A DNA stretch of 64,000 nucleotides from Diphasiastrum complanatum (taxonomy: Eukaryota; Streptophyta; Lycopodiopsida; Lycopodiales; Lycopodiaceae). A program made the translations under genes and the position numbers. The DNA lies in assembly GCA_029204225.1 (NCBI GenBank), contig CM055096.1, positions 31,253,767 to 31,317,766 of the forward strand, read 5' to 3'. Positions 1 through 9,578 of this stretch are shown in pieces. Within the stretch, counting starts at the first letter, position 1; each line of letters opens with the position of its first letter. Below the pieces are notes generated by a model, which was given only the letters and a program-made list of their open reading frames with translations, ran no database searches and was not told where the DNA came from.

Positions 1-978
1 TAATTACAATCCTTTCAGCGATAGACCTGCAGTGATCCTGCAGCAATTTGGAACGATGAATTTTCCAGCGACCTACGATGTTCTTCAGTGACATGACCTG
101 CAGCAATTCCTGCAATGTTCCTGCCTGGATAACTCAGCAATAACCTGCAGAAAATACTTGTCCTTCCAGCGACCTGTAGATAGCAACGATCTACCTTGCT
201 TCAACAACCTTCAGCAATCCGACCTGTACACCTCTAGCAACCAATTCTAGCAGCCTGATCTGTAGCAATTCCAGCAACCTGAAACTGCAATACTATAACG
301 ATCTTCCTCTTTTTGCAACCCAATTTGCAGTAAAAACTCTAGCTCTCTTGAATTCTAGTCTTCTAAGATCTAAGGCAAACTTTGTAGGCTCCCTCTCATG
401 CAGCACAACCCTTCTCACTAGATCTTCTTCTCAGAAAACTGCCACCCTTGTACATGAACATCAAATTTGAGGACTATGGACACCACCTTCTCTCTTTGAA
501 GATGGTCGAATCAATCAATCTATGAGGATTGATCCCATTCGTTGAATATCTCCTTGCTCTCTTGAATCTTGATGAAAGCTCTCATAACATGCTAGGAAAC
601 CGCCTTGTATATACAACTACCCAAGACGAGATTTGTATTGTGATTAAACAATAGCCAAACACATGGAAGAGAACACAGATGATGTACAGATGATGAAATG
701 AACTCCAACGATGTCCACTACAAGTGTGGTAGGGCTCACTAGATTGTATAAATTTTAGCCATCATGTCTCTAGTCTAACAATAAGCAACCTAAAAGCAGT
801 TACCTACATCATGTCTCTAAGTAAAAACACTTAATACCTATATCTACCAAAATTACAACTCTAAATCTAGCACTAGCATCCTTGACTTAAGTAAACAGCT
901 ACTTTTATCCTAACTTTACTAAATGTAGGCCCCTAGTAATAGCTCACAGGCTGGCCTCAAAAATTCTAGACAACAACA
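1..978 (-). mobile_element. Ty1/copia-type 5' LTR and leader, cut by the window edge
   Basis: Read on the minus strand, an LTR-like block runs from TGTTGTTGTC (978) to CTAGCA (590). A degenerate initiator-Met primer-binding site, TGTTATGAGAGC, follows at 578-589. A repetitive untranslated leader then fills 1-577, rich in short words such as CCTGCAGCAA and CAGCAATCC, like the leaders of other copia elements in this window. No gag is reached before the edge, so the coding part should lie to the left. The boundaries are inferred from one copy only. Broken or incomplete as seen. Confidence 0.45.
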
Positions 979-2499
979 TTAGGGGCCACAAATAAACATT
1001 AAATTCTAACCACAACTTTATGAGTTGCATCGATGTTGGCAATACCTTCATACGCACCATGATATGGCCTGCTTACAAACTCAGAGACACATTACATCAT
1101 ATTTCTCTTCAAAACTGTGTGCACAACGTGTAGGGTAATAGGAAAATATCAGAGTAGCATCCCCAATATCAGGACCTGTGATTACGCATTTCTTTACATG
1201 CATTTGTCTCTCATATGTAATCACTTTTAGGTGCGAGCCGACAACACTAATCGTACCTTGACATCTTCAATCACTTGGGCAACTTATGCCATTATGTGTA
1301 GGCCTCCTCCTCCTTCAAGATCATCCTCACTTCACGAGACAGTCCTTTTTTGCCTCCTGCCCTTTCAATCATTCAGAATACCCACCTCCCTTTCTACCTC
1401 TCCGAGGCTGTACTCACCCTTTGGATTATTTCCCCATGCTCAACCTAAAGACAGTGCTATCTCCTGCAACCATCCCCCTTCTGAGATCCGTTTCCTTTAC
1501 TCAGGATTCTCCCTCCCTCCGAAAGCTGCAACTAAGCCCCTCCTGGCCAAATGATTTTTGTGGATCAGCGCAGGATATTTATGCTTTATTGTAGACAGGG
1601 CCTTTTTTTTGGCAAGGCCAAAAACACAGCATTGTATGTACATTGATGTTGCGTTTTCTCAACAAATGAGTAATTTGAGATATGTCAAGCAAGGACAAAG
1701 GATAATGAGGACCCTGATGTGACCAGCAAGAACAGAGAAGCCTCGAGCTAAAGGAAAAGTATGAAATAAACTGGCTGTACAAAGGAAGGTCAATATCAAG
1801 AAGTATGCAGGGGGGTGGGAGGGAAACCTGGGTATCACCTATAAGGGCAACATCACCTAATGCTATCTCCATGGCACTTGCAATGTCAAGTAGGGAGAAT
1901 GTATGGCTCTCAAGGCTAGGGCTGAAGAATCAGCTCAAGTCTGTCAGATTAGCTCCAAGAAATAAAGGCTAAAACAGAGGCAACAGAATCGAGAGTGTAG
2001 AAAGTGTCTAAAAGAGACAAAAAAGATATTGTGGAAAAGTTCTCCACTAAATTTGCAGTTAATTCCCTTACCATATCATTAAGAAGTGTGTGACTGATTG
2101 AAAAAGCTGAAAATGCAACTTCAACTATCAGAGATAAAGCAGGAAAGAAGGCAAAGGGGAAAGCAGTAATTAGGGACATGATCAAGAGGAGGGAAGTGTC
2201 AGCATAGGAGAACAGACCTTCAAGCTCTCTGTTTAAAATGTAGATAATTTCTGTGTAGGTAAAGGTCCTAGCCATTGAATCCTTTTTGAGGAAGTAGACA
2301 GGTTATCATGGTGGAAACTTGGCCAAGCCCATGATGATAATGAGGTTCCAGAACTGACAGATAGAAGAAGAAGGCACATTTGGAAAAGCACACGTGTACC
2401 AGTACATCCTCTGACATTGTCATCCACCATCACGATGTTTTCTAAATGATCATCTCAGGACTTTATTTGATAATATCATTGTAGACAAGTTTGACCTAT
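979..2499. other. No supportable gene
   Basis: AT-rich sequence with short chance reading frames on both strands, none with a recognisable domain or splice context. It lies in, or downstream of, the ERI1-like minus-strand gene. Confidence 0.4.
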
Positions 2500-2775
2500 A
2501 TTTAGATGGTTGACATGGGTGCCCTTTTGTGAGCACTCTTATCAGTTTTACTTGTTATAGAATCCCTTTTCTAGCTACATGGCTAAGTTTCTTCACAGTT
2601 TTCTCTCAAAAACGTCTATATCCCTTTTGTAGCTACATGGCTAAGTTTCTTCACAGTTTTCTCTCAAAGACGTTATTTTTGCTCTCTTCATTAGTAACAT
2701 ACTTGAGATGTACCCATTAGCCTTATGTACCTATTGGTACCCCGAAGACATTAATATAACTTTCTTTCTTTCATT
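2500..2775 (+). mobile_element. LINE 3'-end fragment with TTTC-rich tail
   Basis: The stretch ACTTGAGATGTACC..TTATGTACC..TTGGTACC, then ACATTAATATAAC and (CTTT)n, matches the 3' ends at 59645-59748 (plus) and 58253-58111 (minus), which end in (TC)n. It is therefore a 5'-truncated copy of the same non-LTR family. No open reading frame remains. Confidence 0.5.
2562..2676 (+). repeat. 58-bp tandem duplication
   Basis: A unit beginning ATCCCTTTT(C/G)TAGCTACATGG and running through TTCTTCACAGTTTTCTCTC occurs twice with a 58-bp period and few differences. It lies inside the LINE-tail fragment. Confidence 0.75.
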
Positions 2776-3121
2776 CCACATTGGCCCTCAAATTATTACT
2801 TTTGTTTCCAATCCCAACCTCAAAAGAACCTGCTCACTTCCACACAGATTTTTAAAGTTTATTAAGGACCAAAGTGTCAACAGCATCCAAAAATCAGATT
2901 GAGGCTAACATATTCGTTATTCATAATCAATGCAATCATAAAAAAAATACACATGCACCATGTACATTAAAATGTTCTCAATAGTACAGAGATATTCATG
3001 TCAGATTTGAAAATATCCAGGATAATGTTGTCTGGTAGTCTGAGAGTCAACATGTATCGCTGTAATTTTGTCCACTGGAAGTTTAAGAGTCAAAATACCA
3101 TAGCTACTAGAAAATACTTAC

Positions 3122-3247
3122 CACGTCACAAACGCTGCATCCTTGAGCTTGTTGGAACCTTTTGAATCCCAAATATTGTGGCTCTCTAACCAAGCTTCAA
3201 ATAACTTCAGAGTCTCCGTAAAAGGTATGGCTGTATCATGCCACACA
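3122..3247 (-). CDS. ERI1-like 3'-5' exoribonuclease, internal exon
   Basis: On the minus strand this exon encodes VWHDTAIPFTETLKLFEAWL followed by ESHNIWDSKGSN..AAFVT. That matches the middle of the plant ERI1-like DEDDh exonuclease family, just after the RINEYIEGKYG region. The donor is clear: the coding strand reads GACGTG|GTAAGT. The acceptor could be GATAG|TGTGTGG at 3247, which puts the boundary at the conserved VWHD. It could also be GGGCAG|ATT at 3270, which would add eight residues. The exon ends in phase 2, as expected for a following C-GNWD segment, which I could not find between 1 and 3121. The family trims RNA 3' ends (small RNA and rRNA processing). The same gene continues at 22969 and 26324, so the introns are very long. 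Confidence 0.75.
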
Positions 3248-3270
3248 CTATCAGCAGAGACGGTTATAAT

Positions 3271-5658
3271 CTGCCCAGCAGAAATAACAAGCTTTATTTA
3301 AAAATCAAACTCATGCATATGAAATATGGTGTTCCAAGCAGCAAGGGCTTAAAAGACATTAAGAGAATACCCACTTAGAAAAAAAATTTCTCTGATATGT
3401 AAAAAGACCGTCTTCTGGAACAGCTTCAGTTTAACCTGACATCCCTTTTTGAGAACATGTCACAACGCTGAATCTCTTTCAACTTGACTAGTCAAGGGAA
3501 CATTTTCACCAGGTGACTAATTACTGCAAGCAAGTCATAGTAGTTGACTTTCAAAGATAGTCTCAACTTGTTCTTGCTTATTTTGACAAGGTTACCGAAC
3601 AGCTTTTCAGGGGCTTCTTGTGGCAGCATGCTGCAGAGAATTATGTTGCGGTTTTGGTCAAGAGGCATTTAAAACAAACCAGGAGACAGTCTATTTAGAG
3701 CATCGGTAAACTTCCTCGTGTTGTCCCTGTCAGGGGGCTCTTAGGACCTCATATCCAGCCTACCTCATCAGAAACAGCTCTGGGCCATCCCTTACACTAC
3801 TCCAAATTAAAAAAGGCCTATATTGGGACTCCCTTCCATTCCAACAGATCTTACAACAAGCTTCTTCCTTGCCTTTCAGTTGTCTGTGCAAGCTTAGCAA
3901 CAACCTCTACAATAAACTTTGTTGCAAACGATTTCTTGCAATGAGATCCTAGCGAGGCAGTGACTAGAAATTCAACTTGCATGTCAGGAAGTCAAGTCAA
4001 ATTTGACCTGTGATGCCAAGACAGAGAGGACAGCGACGCTGTAATGTGAGTTTGCATTGTTTGGTGCTGAAGCTCTCATTAGTCAACTTGAAGGTTATTG
4101 TATTAAATACAGCATTGGATAGATAAATTGCCCTTACTTTGCTTAGCTCATGTCCGGAACACGTTGTTGTACTATTTTGATGGTTTTCTACAACGTTACT
4201 GGATCTATTAAGTTAATAGCAGCAGCTATGTAAACTACCTGTGGGCCTATGTTCATAAGGAGTCTCAATAAACTCTGCATTGTGAAGAGTCAAATTCTTA
4301 AAGACACATAACAGTTGCCTATCAGTCTACCAAATGCTATACCAATGGAACATTTTCAAAAAGTTGCTCTACTGGGAGTTGAAGTGCACAAAACAAGGAG
4401 AGAGAATGTAGCCTTCCCAAAATATTAGGTAGTAGCGGTGAATTTTGTTGCGACTAAGATATTTTATGTACATAAAAGGGAGAAGATATTAGGTGTCTGA
4501 AATGTCCAGCAACATGTCTCTTTCTCTGCACTGTCCTTATTCATGAAGTTGAGATATATACATAATGTTCTATGGATGCACAGCTACTAATTTGGCTTGA
4601 GAAAATCAACTTTGCGTTCAATGAGTACAATTTTGCTACTTCAATGTATAACTCTTCTGCAGCATATCAGTCAAGGTTATGACTCTTGTATCCAGGGAAG
4701 ACAGATTAAAGCTATAGCTCTTACTTTCCTAGATGGAATTAAGTTATTGAACCCTGAATGCTCTTCAACATAGATTCAGAATCTATAGGTTGAATCTTGA
4801 TAGAATACCTCTTTAATGCTTATGAATTACTATCTACAAAAAATAAGCTGATTGCATTGATGTAATAAACTTTAAGGTTCAAACAACAAATCACTGCTGG
4901 AAATCAAAGGCATTCCGGGGGACAAAAATGGTTATCTAACAGGAGTATACTCTGAAAGAGTCGTCACTCTACAATTTTAGATAAAAGAGACATCAAGGGA
5001 GGGTCGCATGTAATACTAGACAGACCTGGAGGTACCAATGGAATAAAGGTGTGAGAATTGAATAATCATCATCGTTGAGTTTAGGGGAAGCATACAATGT
5101 ACACACAATAGATCCATATGGAACAGACCAGGCACATATCAAACGGCATTCCATGCATTGTCTGTTCCATTCCGTAAAATCTAGGCACGGTTCCAATTAA
5201 CCATGCTACTGTGGCGAAACATAGATTTCTATGTCAAAAATCTACTACGACAGAACATTGAATGTTCCGTACTGCAAATTAACCAGGGAAAGAGTACAGT
5301 GTTAAAAGTGCTGGCTAATTCTATGGGAAAAAAAACATTTCGGTAACTACAAGAAAGTGTGCATATAAGCAAAACCAGAGGGTTCTTTTTTATGGGGAAA
5401 GTGTGCACATAGCTGCCATCTTCCACAATGCAAGAAGGTTAACTTGGGCAAGCTTTTGAGAATTATAACATACACTTATAATGAGAAGAGGCTAGGATAG
5501 TATAACCTATCTCTGAAAGGTGCTTTTGAATGTCAATACTATCAATCTAACCAGGTTGTAAGTCTTAGTACTAGTACACCCTGTAAAGAATGAATTCTAA
5601 CACTTGATATCCATCAAACCTGAATTGAGTTGATTTGCCTCTTAAGGATAAGAAACAT
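3271..5658. other. Long intronic or intergenic stretch, no supported gene
   Basis: Probably intron of the ERI1-like gene. A short minus-strand stretch near 3498-3670 looks coding (LFGNLVKISKNKLRLSL) but has no recognised family or splice context. Nothing else supportable was seen. Confidence 0.4.
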
Positions 5659-5663
5659 GTTCA

Positions 5664-5807
5664 TGTTGGAATATCAATCCACACTCTAGAGAGAACTATC
5701 AAACAGGGCCGATAGCTTAGTGGTAGAGCATCCCATCCCGTATGAGGGAGGTCCTGGGTTCAAATCCTAGTCTATCCATCCATATTATGATTTATGGATT
5801 TCTAACA
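5664..5807 (+). repeat. TRIM 5' LTR
   Basis: TG...CA bounded and 144 bp long, followed directly by the primer-binding site. It contains a tRNA-like stretch at about 5706-5778. Confidence 0.93.
5706..5778 (+). promoter_or_regulatory. tRNA-like segment with Pol III boxes in the TRIM 5' LTR
   Basis: Box A-like TAGCTTAGTGGTAGAGC (5713-5729) and box B-like GGTTCAAATCC (5757-5767) lie about 45 bp apart, as in a tRNA gene. D-stem and T-stem pairings can be drawn and acceptor positions 1-3, 6 and 7 still pair. The anticodon arm has an enlarged loop and no convincing anticodon, so this is a tRNA-derived promoter rather than a working tRNA. Confidence 0.75.
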
Positions 5808-5820
5808 TGGTATCAGAGCC
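5808..5820 (+). promoter_or_regulatory. Primer-binding site of the TRIM
   Basis: TGGTATCAGAGCC is complementary to the 3' end of plant initiator tRNA-Met and abuts the LTR without a spacer. Confidence 0.92.
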
Positions 5821-5911
5821 AAGTTAGACCTAATAGTTCATGGTGTCAAAGCCATGGTTAGGTGGCCCAAGTTGTGGGGCAGGCGACAGCTAGGACCCCA
5901 ACCAAGTGTGG

Positions 5912-5923
5912 CTTGAGGGGGGG
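5912..5923 (+). promoter_or_regulatory. Polypurine tract of the TRIM
   Basis: CTTGAGGGGGGG lies directly before the 3' LTR, the expected place for plus-strand priming. Confidence 0.85.
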
Positions 5924-6065
5924 TGTTGGAATATCAATCCACACTCTAGAGAGAACTATCAAACAGGCGATAGCTCAGTGGTAGAGCATCCCATCTGGTA
6001 TGAGGGAGGTCCTGGGTTCGAATCCTAGTCTGTCCATCCATATTATGATTTATGGATTTCTAACA
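5924..6065 (+). repeat. TRIM 3' LTR with tRNA-like segment
   Basis: A 142-bp copy of the 5' LTR. Its box A is TAGCTCAGTGGTAGAGC and its box B GGTTCGAATCC is a perfect consensus match, so this copy is closer to a tRNA than the 5' one. Confidence 0.93.
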
Positions 6066-6070
6066 GTTCA

Positions 6071-6740
6071 GATATAGGGGAAGCAAGTACTCAGAAAGCC
6101 TTTCGAAGTAAACATTACAATTCTGCTGCCTAGTATAAGCAGAAATGATTAGAAAGACAACTCGTCCTTCATGTCAAATCTCCAAAATTTTGTCTCGGTT
6201 TCTACATTACAATTCACCAGCATTTGCATACGTAACACGGTACACCAGCAGATAAACCAAGCTAAGACTGGTAGCTCACATAAGTTGCTCTAATCAATTT
6301 CTCTCGCTTGCCTCAACTTATACCTTACTTACAGAAAGAAGTATGATCTCTTTTTGGTTGACATTGAGGAGAAATAAAGAAGCCAATTCATACACCAGCT
6401 TAAACTTATACAGCTTATGTCCATAGAAAGGAACAAAAATCTACTATGGTAGAAATATTCAGCAATGTATGGAAGCTACACTTATTCAAGATGTCCAGTT
6501 AACATCAAACATGTGAAGAAAGGGTGCTGCTAGCTAATTGCTCCTGAAAGGTTCGCCCATGAACATACAATATTCTCGACTTGACAGCACATATTTACAG
6601 CACATTTAACTTGACATCATGCAGATTAGATCTACTTATAACAGAAAGACACAATCGATAGACTAAGAAACTAACCGTTCTAAACCCCATCTGCCATATT
6701 TTCCTTTGATATAATCTCCAAGCTTTTTCTCACTCATTTT
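6071..6740. other. No supportable gene
   Basis: AT-rich, probably intronic. It ends in a pyrimidine-rich run and TTTTTGCAG, which resembles a plus-strand splice acceptor. Confidence 0.4.
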
Positions 6741-6745
6741 TGCAG

Positions 6746-7057
6746 GTTTCACAAACCTGGAAGACAAAACAGCCAGCAGCCAAAAGTTTCTCAGACACAG
6801 AATTTGCAATCGAACATAAAAGACTTTTTAACAATTCCTGTCTTGTTGATAATGAGCTACAGGCTCTACGAACAAAAATTAACACACCATTCACAAAATG
6901 CATTGATACGTATGCAATGATTCTTTCAAACGCCACATGGGAGCATCTAGTTGCAACCAAACCACAAATGGAAGCAGTAGAAGCAGAGATTGAAGAACAG
7001 GCACTTCAAAAGATCCCAGGAACCTTTCCTAGGATATTGAATACTTTCTTAGTCTAA
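6746..7057 (+). CDS. Possible plus-strand exon, family not recognised
   Basis: After an acceptor-like TTTTTGCAG the plus strand stays open for about 100 codons (VSQTWKTKQPAAKSFSDTE ... NATWEHLVATKPQMEAVEAE). Composition looks like real protein: charged, partly helical, no low-complexity bias. A second open piece follows at about 7150-7237, after a T-rich run and AG, and ends in a stop (QMKALIESIMTVVPSLEYRS). No good donor was found between the two. It lies on the opposite strand inside an intron of the ERI1-like gene, so it could be a gene fragment carried there by a transposon, or a small nested gene. No family assignment is offered. Confidence 0.3.
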   Translation, partial: VSQTWKTKQPAAKSFSDTEFAIEHKRLFNNSCLVDNELQALRTKINTPFTKCIDTYAMILSNATWEHLVATKPQMEAVEAEIEEQALQKIPGTFPRILNTFLV

Positions 7058-7606
7058 CCCATAGATGCACCGTAATTCAGAATCGCGTTTCGGGATTTTC
7101 CCAGAATTGTGCAGAATCGATTTTTTTTTTTTTTGAAATTTTTTTAGGCAATATGGGTATCAGATGAAAGCTCTGATTGAGAGCATTATGACTGTTGTGC
7201 CCAGTTTAGAATACAGGTCTAATTTGTTGTAGGCAATTCAAGGATGGGATCTGGCATAGCGTTATTTTCCTTTAAATGTACTTTTGTTAGAGTGGAATAC
7301 TGACTGGAACTTGGCTGACGTGTGGTGCCTTTGATCACCAAGGTGATTCAAGGTGAATTCCAACTATTTGCTCCCTTCTGGCATCTAGAGCCTTCCTGCC
7401 CTTGACAGCGATTAATTTTTCACCTTCTCATATTACATGGATTAAATTGGAGAACATTGGTGTTAGCATTATGAGCTCTCTCCTGTGATCCCAGACCACT
7501 TATACCCTCCGTCAAGTTTCCGTTTCTTCCTTTCTTGGCTTGGTTGTAACCCGAATCTTCGTTTTTCACTTTTTTAAGATCGCTTCTTCAACAATTCTTT
7601 GCAGCA

Positions 7607-7639
7607 AATCGCGATTCGCGAGTCCAGCGAATCGCGATT
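7607..7639. repeat. Perfect 13-bp inverted repeat with 7-bp loop
   Basis: AATCGCGATTCGC, then GAGTCCA, then GCGAATCGCGATT. CpG-rich in an AT-rich setting. Related words (AATCGCG, GGAACGGTTCC) recur across 7080-8095, suggesting a degraded hairpin-forming repeat. Confidence 0.8.
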
Positions 7640-8060
7640 CACTGCAACTATGGTCTAACCTTAGGAACGGGTTTCTAAGCGAAAGATGTTGGACTATTCA
7701 AGATTGTAACTTTTTGGGGATAAAATGTGAGCCTAAGTCACAAAAAGGTTTTTTAAATACCTGATGTGGCTTATTCGAATGGGGAACAAGGTTCCGTGAC
7801 GGCAGAGTGTACGCACTTTGTACAACCAATTGAGTCGCAATAGAACAACATTACAAAATGCCATATATATAACATAGTTGCTGCAGATCGCAACGATCTG
7901 GAACGTAAATTCCAGCTAATCAGCAATCCATGACCCAGATTGCCAAAAAAGAAAAAAAAAATTAGAAAAAAACTAATGGCTGAAATTTCTTCTGATAGCA
8001 TAGTTAGTGTTACCCACAATCAAGATTGGTACGGAACCATTCCTAGGAACGGTTCCGTAT

Positions 8061-8084
8061 GGTTCCTAAGGTACCTTAGGAACC
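8061..8084. repeat. Perfect 24-bp palindrome
   Basis: A palindrome centred on AAGGT|ACCTT with GGTTCCT and AGGAACC ends. The neighbouring GGAACGGTTCC adds a second, overlapping inverted repeat (8046-8056). No terminal repeats or target duplication were found to prove a MITE. Confidence 0.8.
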
Positions 8085-8479
8085 GTTCCTAAAAAAGATT
8101 TAAAAAAAAACACAAAAGAAAACTATTAATTGAAGACGAACTCTAGCGTGGATAAGCCCGTTCAGGGCAGCTTCTTGCCCCTGGATCTCAAGAAGCCGAC
8201 ACCCACACTATTTGGTTACTACGTGGTTCTCGAGTGTTTGATGGCTGGGCGAGACCACTTGCGGAGGATGGTTGTTACGGCCCTAATTAAGGGATTGGTT
8301 TGTACCATTAAGGGGCTACCTTGGATGTAGGGGCCAGGCCTAATTTGGATAATAGTTAAGTAGGACCTTAGGCTATGCCTGCATGCAGTATAGGCATCTG
8401 TGTTGCATCCTAGTATGGGATAGGATGTACATGCACTGTGTCTATGCATGTAGCTGATCTAGTCTCAGGTCTATACACG

Positions 8480-9578
8480 GAATCCCATCTATACCCCAGA
8501 AGGTTGGTAGTCCTCGCTCTCGACTCTCATGAGTCTCCATGAAAGGCAGTAAATCTCGGCCGATGATAAAGTCAATCAAGTCTCCAGTCGTGGAAGATCA
8601 GCATATACCATCAGAGTTCCATACTCCAATCTGGAGATGGTGTGGATGGGGCCTGGAGGTACTCCCAAACCCAAGGACCCGAAATCCCTAGCACTGAGAA
8701 CTGCTATGAGCGCTATTAAAAAAGCACACCCGTCCATCTCGATAGATAACCAATCTGCTAGACTCTCGGGCCTCCTGCAAGGCCTTACACCTTTCCTCTA
8801 CTTGGATATATGTGAGGTTGTCATCCATATAAATAGTGGTACCACGTAGCTTAGCTCTACACCGCGACGCCTTTCTGCGACTCTCTAAGGAAGTGAAACA
8901 GATAATCTGTGTGGCTACATCTCTGGTGGTCCTCCATGTCATATCTAGTCCATCCGTCATGTGCCCTGGTGTGGTTTCAAGAAAGCGCTTGGCTTCAACT
9001 ATGTCATCCCATCATGTATCCGGGATCCCCGAACCCGAATGTTATGGGCTTTTTGGTCTCTTGATTTTTCTTCCGAAATGGTGGTTGAATTGACTGAGGA
9101 GATGAGAGCTCTTGGTTTGGTACCTTTCTTCAATACAGATGCCCAAGAAAGGGTCTCTTCCTCCTGCTTCTCGATCTTGTGCTCCGATTCTCGTATCATC
9201 GTAGTAGTAGATTCTGAAACTGCAACCTGCTTGGTTCTGATTGCTTGCTCGAGTGATGCAACTTTGGACTGCAATGAGTTCCTTTCAGTGATCAGAGAGG
9301 TTACTATTCCTTTCAGCTGTGAGATTTCTTGCTTCAAAGTCTGGAAATCGGCTTTAATCTGATCAATCTGCCAAGATGAGTAAAGTTCTGTTGATTTTGG
9401 AGGGTGTGTATGAAATAGGTGGTGGTTCTTGAAGAGCGGATGAACTAGCAACAAAAGCAAAGATGATAGGGAATGCGAAGGAGCCCAGCAAGGGCGATAG
9501 ATCCTTCGGCAGGGAGCGTGGCAATGGTGGAAACGGGTGGACAGTGGGGCAATGGCCTGAAGAGAGCAAAGCTGACAT
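8480..9578 (-). pseudogene. LINE fragment B: ORF1 and start of the endonuclease
   Basis: An L1-type LINE fragment. On the minus strand 9578-9370 gives the ORF1 N-terminal part ending SYTPSK, and 9370-9000 gives a coiled coil (IDQIKADFQTLKQEISQLKG) followed by NIRVRGSRI. 8960-8690 gives the RRM-like end (RAKLRGTTIYMDDNLTYIQ). The first part of the AP endonuclease (WNSDG, METHE) can be read near 8630-8500. Reading frames change between these parts, and all reverse transcriptase is missing. The ORF1 layout matches LINE A to the right (YTPSK, RAKLKGT, YMDDDL), so both belong to one family. The copy starts abruptly where LINE A ends. Confidence 0.75.

Larger units (their letters stand above)
5659..6070 (+). 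mobile_element. TRIM (miniature LTR retrotransposon) with tRNA-like LTRs, including target duplications
   Basis: Complete miniature LTR element. It has a 5-bp target duplication GTTCA (5659-5663 and 6066-6070), a 5' LTR of 144 bp (5664-5807) and a 3' LTR of 142 bp (5924-6065), both TGTTGGAATATC...TTTCTAACA. The internal part is only 116 bp. It begins with the primer-binding site TGGTATCAGAGCC (initiator tRNA-Met) and ends in the purine tract CTTGAGGGGGGG. It has no coding capacity, so it must have been mobilised in trans. The LTRs differ at about six positions (near 4%), so it is not very recent. It looks whole. Each LTR holds a tRNA-like segment with box A and box B. Cassandra TRIMs, which carry 5S rRNA in their LTRs, are the known parallel. 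It sits in the large intron of the ERI1-like gene. Confidence 0.93.

Noticed and set aside
1231-1594. Overlapping plus-strand frames of about 100 codons
   Set aside because: Proline/serine-rich text without domains. Two frames overlap with equal length, typical of chance.
3498-3670. Coding-like minus-strand text (LFGNLVKISKNKLRLSL)
   Set aside because: No family recognised, no clear splice sites, too short to support. Possibly a transposon or gene remnant.
5706-6035. Two tRNA genes in tandem
   Set aside because: Both copies lie inside LTRs of a TRIM, have poor acceptor stems and an oversized anticodon loop. They are treated as promoter elements.
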